The notes below the pieces were generated by a model. That model made no database searches. It was given only the letters and a program-made list of their open reading frames with translations, and was not told the DNA's origin. DNA of 64,000 nucleotides from Chitinophagaceae bacterium PMP191F (GTDB lineage Bacteria > Bacteroidota > Bacteroidia > Chitinophagales > Chitinophagaceae), in NCBI GenBank assembly GCA_001302245.1, contig LGYU01000016.1, positions 124,001 through 188,000 of the forward strand, given 5' to 3'. How positions within the stretch are numbered: position 1 is the stretch's first letter; each line of letters starts with the position of its first letter. This document shows positions 61,504 to 64,000 of the stretch, piece after piece. A program made the translations under genes and the position numbers.

Positions 61504-63450
61504 TTAGTCTTTGATTTCAAGCACCACCAGTTTGCCATGCTTTTTCAGTTCCCATTCTTTTAAAAGATTATAGATTACCGGCAGTACAATAAGGACAAAC
61601 AGCGTGGAAGTGATCAGGCCGAATACAAAGGGAATCGCAATTGGCTTCATCACATCACTACCGGTTCCTGTAGCGGTCATTACGGGTATCAGGCCAAGTA
61701 TATTGGCTAAGACGGTCATGAGCAGTGGCCGCACCCGTTGGGTAGCACCCAGCAGGAAAGTTTCTTTCAGATCATCATCGCTGATGTTCTCAGGGCCGTT
61801 CCCTTTAGCTGTTACAAGCTTTTTAATGGAGTCATTCAGATAGGCGATCATCAGTACGCCCGTTTCCACGGCAACACCGAACAATGCTATAAAACCCACT
61901 GCTACAGCCACCGAGAAATTGACATTATAGTAGTACAGGGAATATACACCGCCCATCAGCGCCACCGGCACGCTGATAAACACAATCGCCACTGCCTTGA
62001 ATGAATTAAAGGTGACGTAGAGAATGAAGGCGATGATCAGCATTACAATCGGTATGATTACCTTTAACCGCTGCTCTGCTCTTACCTGGTTCTCATACTG
62101 GCCGCTCCAGTCTATATAGTAACCCTGGGGAAGTTGTTTGAAGGTTTCTTCTATCCTTTTTTTGGCATCGTTTACCACACTACCCATATCCCTTCCCCGC
62201 ACATTGAAAAGCACTGTGCCCCTGAGCATGGCATTTTCAGAATTGATCATCGGAGGCCCTTCCGATACTTTTACATCCGCAACGGAAGAAAGTGGCAATA
62301 CCCCGTACTTCATCGTTTGGATGGGAATGCGTTTGATCTCGTCAATATCATTGCGGTATTCCTGCGCCAGTCTCAGGTTTACACTGAACCTTTCCCGGCC
62401 TTCAACGGTAGTGGTGAGGATCATGCCGCCCAATGCACTTTCAATAACCATGTTCACGTCGTCAATATTCAATCCATACCGGGCAGCATCCTTTCTCCTG
62501 ATCTTAATATCAAGATATTTGCCTCCGGTGAGCTGCTCAACATACAGATCTTCCAAACCCTCAATTCCTTTGAGGGACGCTTCTACCTTACGGCTGATAT
62601 TATAAATGCTGTCAAGATTGCTTCCATAGATTTTAACGCCCACATCTGTCCGGATACCGGTGGATAACATATTGATGCGATTAATGATCGGTTGTGTCCA
62701 GCCGACAACAACACCGGGTATCTGCACTTTTTCATTCATTTCCTTGATCAGTTTCTCTTTGGTCATCCCACTGCGCCATTGACTTTTTGGCTTCAGCACG
62801 ATGATCGTCTCGATCATGCTGATGGGCGCATTGTCTGTGGCAGTATAGGCGCGTCCGGCTTTACCAAGTACATTATCCACTTCCGGGAAGTCTTTGATGA
62901 TCTTGTCCTGTAACTGGGTGATGCGTTTAGCCTCAGAATTGGATACATCCGGTAATGTAACGGGCATTAATAATAAAGAGCCTTCATCCAGCGGTGGCAT
63001 AAACTCTGTACCGAGGTTTATAACCAGGGGTACGCTTCCTGCAATGAGTACGAAACACATGGCCAGCACTGTTTTGCGCCATTTCAAACACCATCTTGCC
63101 ACCGGCTGATAAAGAAGAATAAAGAAATTGGATACGGGATTTCTGCTTTCCGGCACTAAGCGGCATTTCATCAAAGTGCGCGTTAACATCGGCGCAACCG
63201 TTATAGCAAGAATGGCCGCACCAATCAGGGAAAACGTTTTGGTAAGCACCAGCGGTGCAAACAGTTTCCGTTCCTGGCCGGTCAGGAAAAGAATAGGTGC
63301 AAAGGAGATGACCATGATCACTACGGAAAAAAATACCGAGCGGCCCACCGTCCGTGATGATTCTTCTATAATTGCCACTCTTTCCGCTTCAGGGATCTCC
63401 CTGGTGTGGCCTATTCGTTCTTTTACTTTCGTTTGTTTTTCGCTTGCCAT
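61504..63450 (-). CDS. cusA: Cus-type RND permease, C-terminal half (module 2)
   Basis: A 648-aa protein with helices 5-12 and the second periplasmic domain. All three CusA copper-relay methionines are present: Met162 in LLMPVTLP, Met212 in ISMIETII and Met261 in INMLSTGIRT. The start ATG at 63450 is in the same reading frame as the upstream half, 6 nt after its TAA stop; a full-length gene would need only that stop to be a sense codon. The basic N-terminus (MASEKQTKVKERIGHTREI) fits a cytoplasmic loop. Length equals the module 1 half. Confidence 0.9.
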   Translation of the reverse strand: MASEKQTKVKERIGHTREIPEAERVAIIEESSRTVGRSVFFSVVIMVISFAPILFLTGQERKLFAPLVLTKTFSLIGAAILAITVAPMLTRTLMKCRLVPESRNPVSNFFILLYQPVARWCLKWRKTVLAMCFVLIAGSVPLVINLGTEFMPPLDEGSLLLMPVTLPDVSNSEAKRITQLQDKIIKDFPEVDNVLGKAGRAYTATDNAPISMIETIIVLKPKSQWRSGMTKEKLIKEMNEKVQIPGVVVGWTQPIINRINMLSTGIRTDVGVKIYGSNLDSIYNISRKVEASLKGIEGLEDLYVEQLTGGKYLDIKIRRKDAARYGLNIDDVNMVIESALGGMILTTTVEGRERFSVNLRLAQEYRNDIDEIKRIPIQTMKYGVLPLSSVADVKVSEGPPMINSENAMLRGTVLFNVRGRDMGSVVNDAKKRIEETFKQLPQGYYIDWSGQYENQVRAEQRLKVIIPIVMLIIAFILYVTFNSFKAVAIVFISVPVALMGGVYSLYYYNVNFSVAVAVGFIALFGVAVETGVLMIAYLNDSIKKLVTAKGNGPENISDDDLKETFLLGATQRVRPLLMTVLANILGLIPVMTATGTGSDVMKPIAIPFVFGLITSTLFVLIVLPVIYNLLKEWELKKHGKLVVLEIKD

Positions 63451-63456
63451 ACCTGG

Positions 63457-64000
63457 TTACTTGTTTTCTACGTTAAGAACTCTGTTGGTTAACATCCTGT
63501 AGGCATTCTCTGCCATGACAATACCGGGATCTACCACATCACCAATGGCAAGCGCAATACCGCCCAATGAGAGGATATTGGCCGTAACCCCGAATAATTT
63601 CATGAGGATAAATCCGATAAGTACCGACAGGAGAATGGAAACAATCGCGACCAGCCCGCTTTTGCCGCTAAAGAGAAATAAGATGACAACGATACAAACA
63701 ATCAGTATTTCCTGCCAAAGGGCCTCTTTGAGGGTATCTATTGCAGCCAATATGAGGTCGCTGCGGTCGTAGGCCGTTTTAAATTTGACACCGGCAGGCA
63801 ATCCTTTTTCAATGTCTTTCATTTTGGCCTTTGCCCTTTCAATCACGTCCTTCGCGTTTTCCCCGAACCTGGCCACAACAATGCCTCCGACCACTTCTCC
63901 TTCGCCATTCTCATCTACAATCCCGAGCCTCAGATCGGGACTCATCTGCACTTCCGCAATATCACTCAGTGTAATCGGTATGGATTTATAGGTGCCGATA
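63457..64000 (-). CDS. cusA: Cus-type RND permease, N-terminal half (module 2), partial at window edge
   Basis: At least 180 codons, open to the right edge, so the first periplasmic part and helix 1 are not seen; the start lies outside. Visible are the end of the first periplasmic region ('LSDIAEVQMSPDLRLGIVD', 'GVKFKTAYDRSDLI') and helices 2-4, with the helix-4 acidic residue in GDVVDPGIVMAEN. The frame ends VLNVENK-TAA at 63457. It is 6 nt upstream of the C-terminal half in the same frame. An ATG inside (63951) is not the true start. Confidence 0.88.
   Translation of the reverse strand, partial: IGTYKSIPITLSDIAEVQMSPDLRLGIVDENGEGEVVGGIVVARFGENAKDVIERAKAKMKDIEKGLPAGVKFKTAYDRSDLILAAIDTLKEALWQEILIVCIVVILFLFSGKSGLVAIVSILLSVLIGFILMKLFGVTANILSLGGIALAIGDVVDPGIVMAENAYRMLTNRVLNVENK

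Noticed and set aside
1-64000. Search for rRNA, tRNA, CRISPR arrays, insertion sequences and integrases
   Set aside because: None seen. No repeated spacer pattern and no transposase or recombinase motifs were found by reading; a tRNA could still be missed without a covariance search.

Overview
The window looks like a Bacteroidota chromosome or large mobile element, probably from a Chitinophagaceae- or Sphingobacteriaceae-like organism. Three things support this: a TraE-to-TraN set of the Bacteroides conjugative-transposon type, several promoter-like TAnnTTTG boxes of the Bacteroidota sigma factor, and many families typical of the phylum (HYC_CC_PP, DUF1896, DUF305, DUF3347). Almost every gene lies on the minus strand. 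The one convincing plus-strand gene is a small lipoprotein at 20329-20850. I see no rRNA, tRNA, CRISPR array, integrase or insertion sequence.

Region 1 (1-20081) is a conjugative transfer module. Read in the direction of transcription it runs: membrane protein, TraE, DUF1896, a 1.8-kaa methylase-helicase, TraF, an internally duplicated unknown protein, TraG (VirB4-like), a small unknown, three tandem TraI-like proteins, TraJ, TraK, TraL, TraM, TraN, two accessory proteins, and a gene cut by the left edge. Region 2 (20082-24411) looks regulatory or boundary-like: the divergent lipoprotein, an unknown 397-aa protein, and a hybrid histidine kinase that carries its own LuxR-type DNA-binding domain.

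Region 3 (24415-38674) is a copper-handling island: a GNAT acetyltransferase, a multicopper oxidase with a CopB-like tail, a haem-binding protein, a TRASH-domain lipoprotein, DUF305 and DUF3347 proteins, a YVTN propeller, a CopB-type (CPH) and a CopA-type (CPC) P1B ATPase, an HMA chaperone and a Cys-rich protein. Region 4 (38828-46526) is a Cus-type efflux operon: HYC_CC_PP protein, RND permease in two genes, TolC, two adaptors, a remnant of an outer-membrane protein, then a terminator. Region 5 (46595-49285) holds decayed copies of a TolC and an AraC gene, a lone PD-(D/E)XK nuclease, and an intact HMA-AraC regulator.

Region 6 (49316-57582) is a compact non-metal cluster: PRPP-synthetase-like protein, SDR, AMP/thymidine phosphorylase, beta-CASP RNase, ATP-cone-nuclease fusion and a P2-type cation ATPase. 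Region 7 (57738-64000) is a second Cus-type module with the same five-gene order as region 4, running off the right edge.

The most unusual signals are: (a) both Cus RND permeases are split into two genes at the same cytoplasmic loop, by different junction architectures, while keeping all three copper-relay methionines; (b) a 64-nt promoter block shared at identical spacing by the HMA chaperone gene and copA, with a weaker third copy before the efflux operon; (c) the nucleotide/RNA cluster that includes an ATP-cone-nuclease fusion, sitting between two copper-efflux modules. Together the metal genes would oxidise periplasmic Cu(I), export copper from cytoplasm to periplasm, and pump periplasmic copper across the outer membrane; an HMA-AraC protein is the best candidate local regulator.
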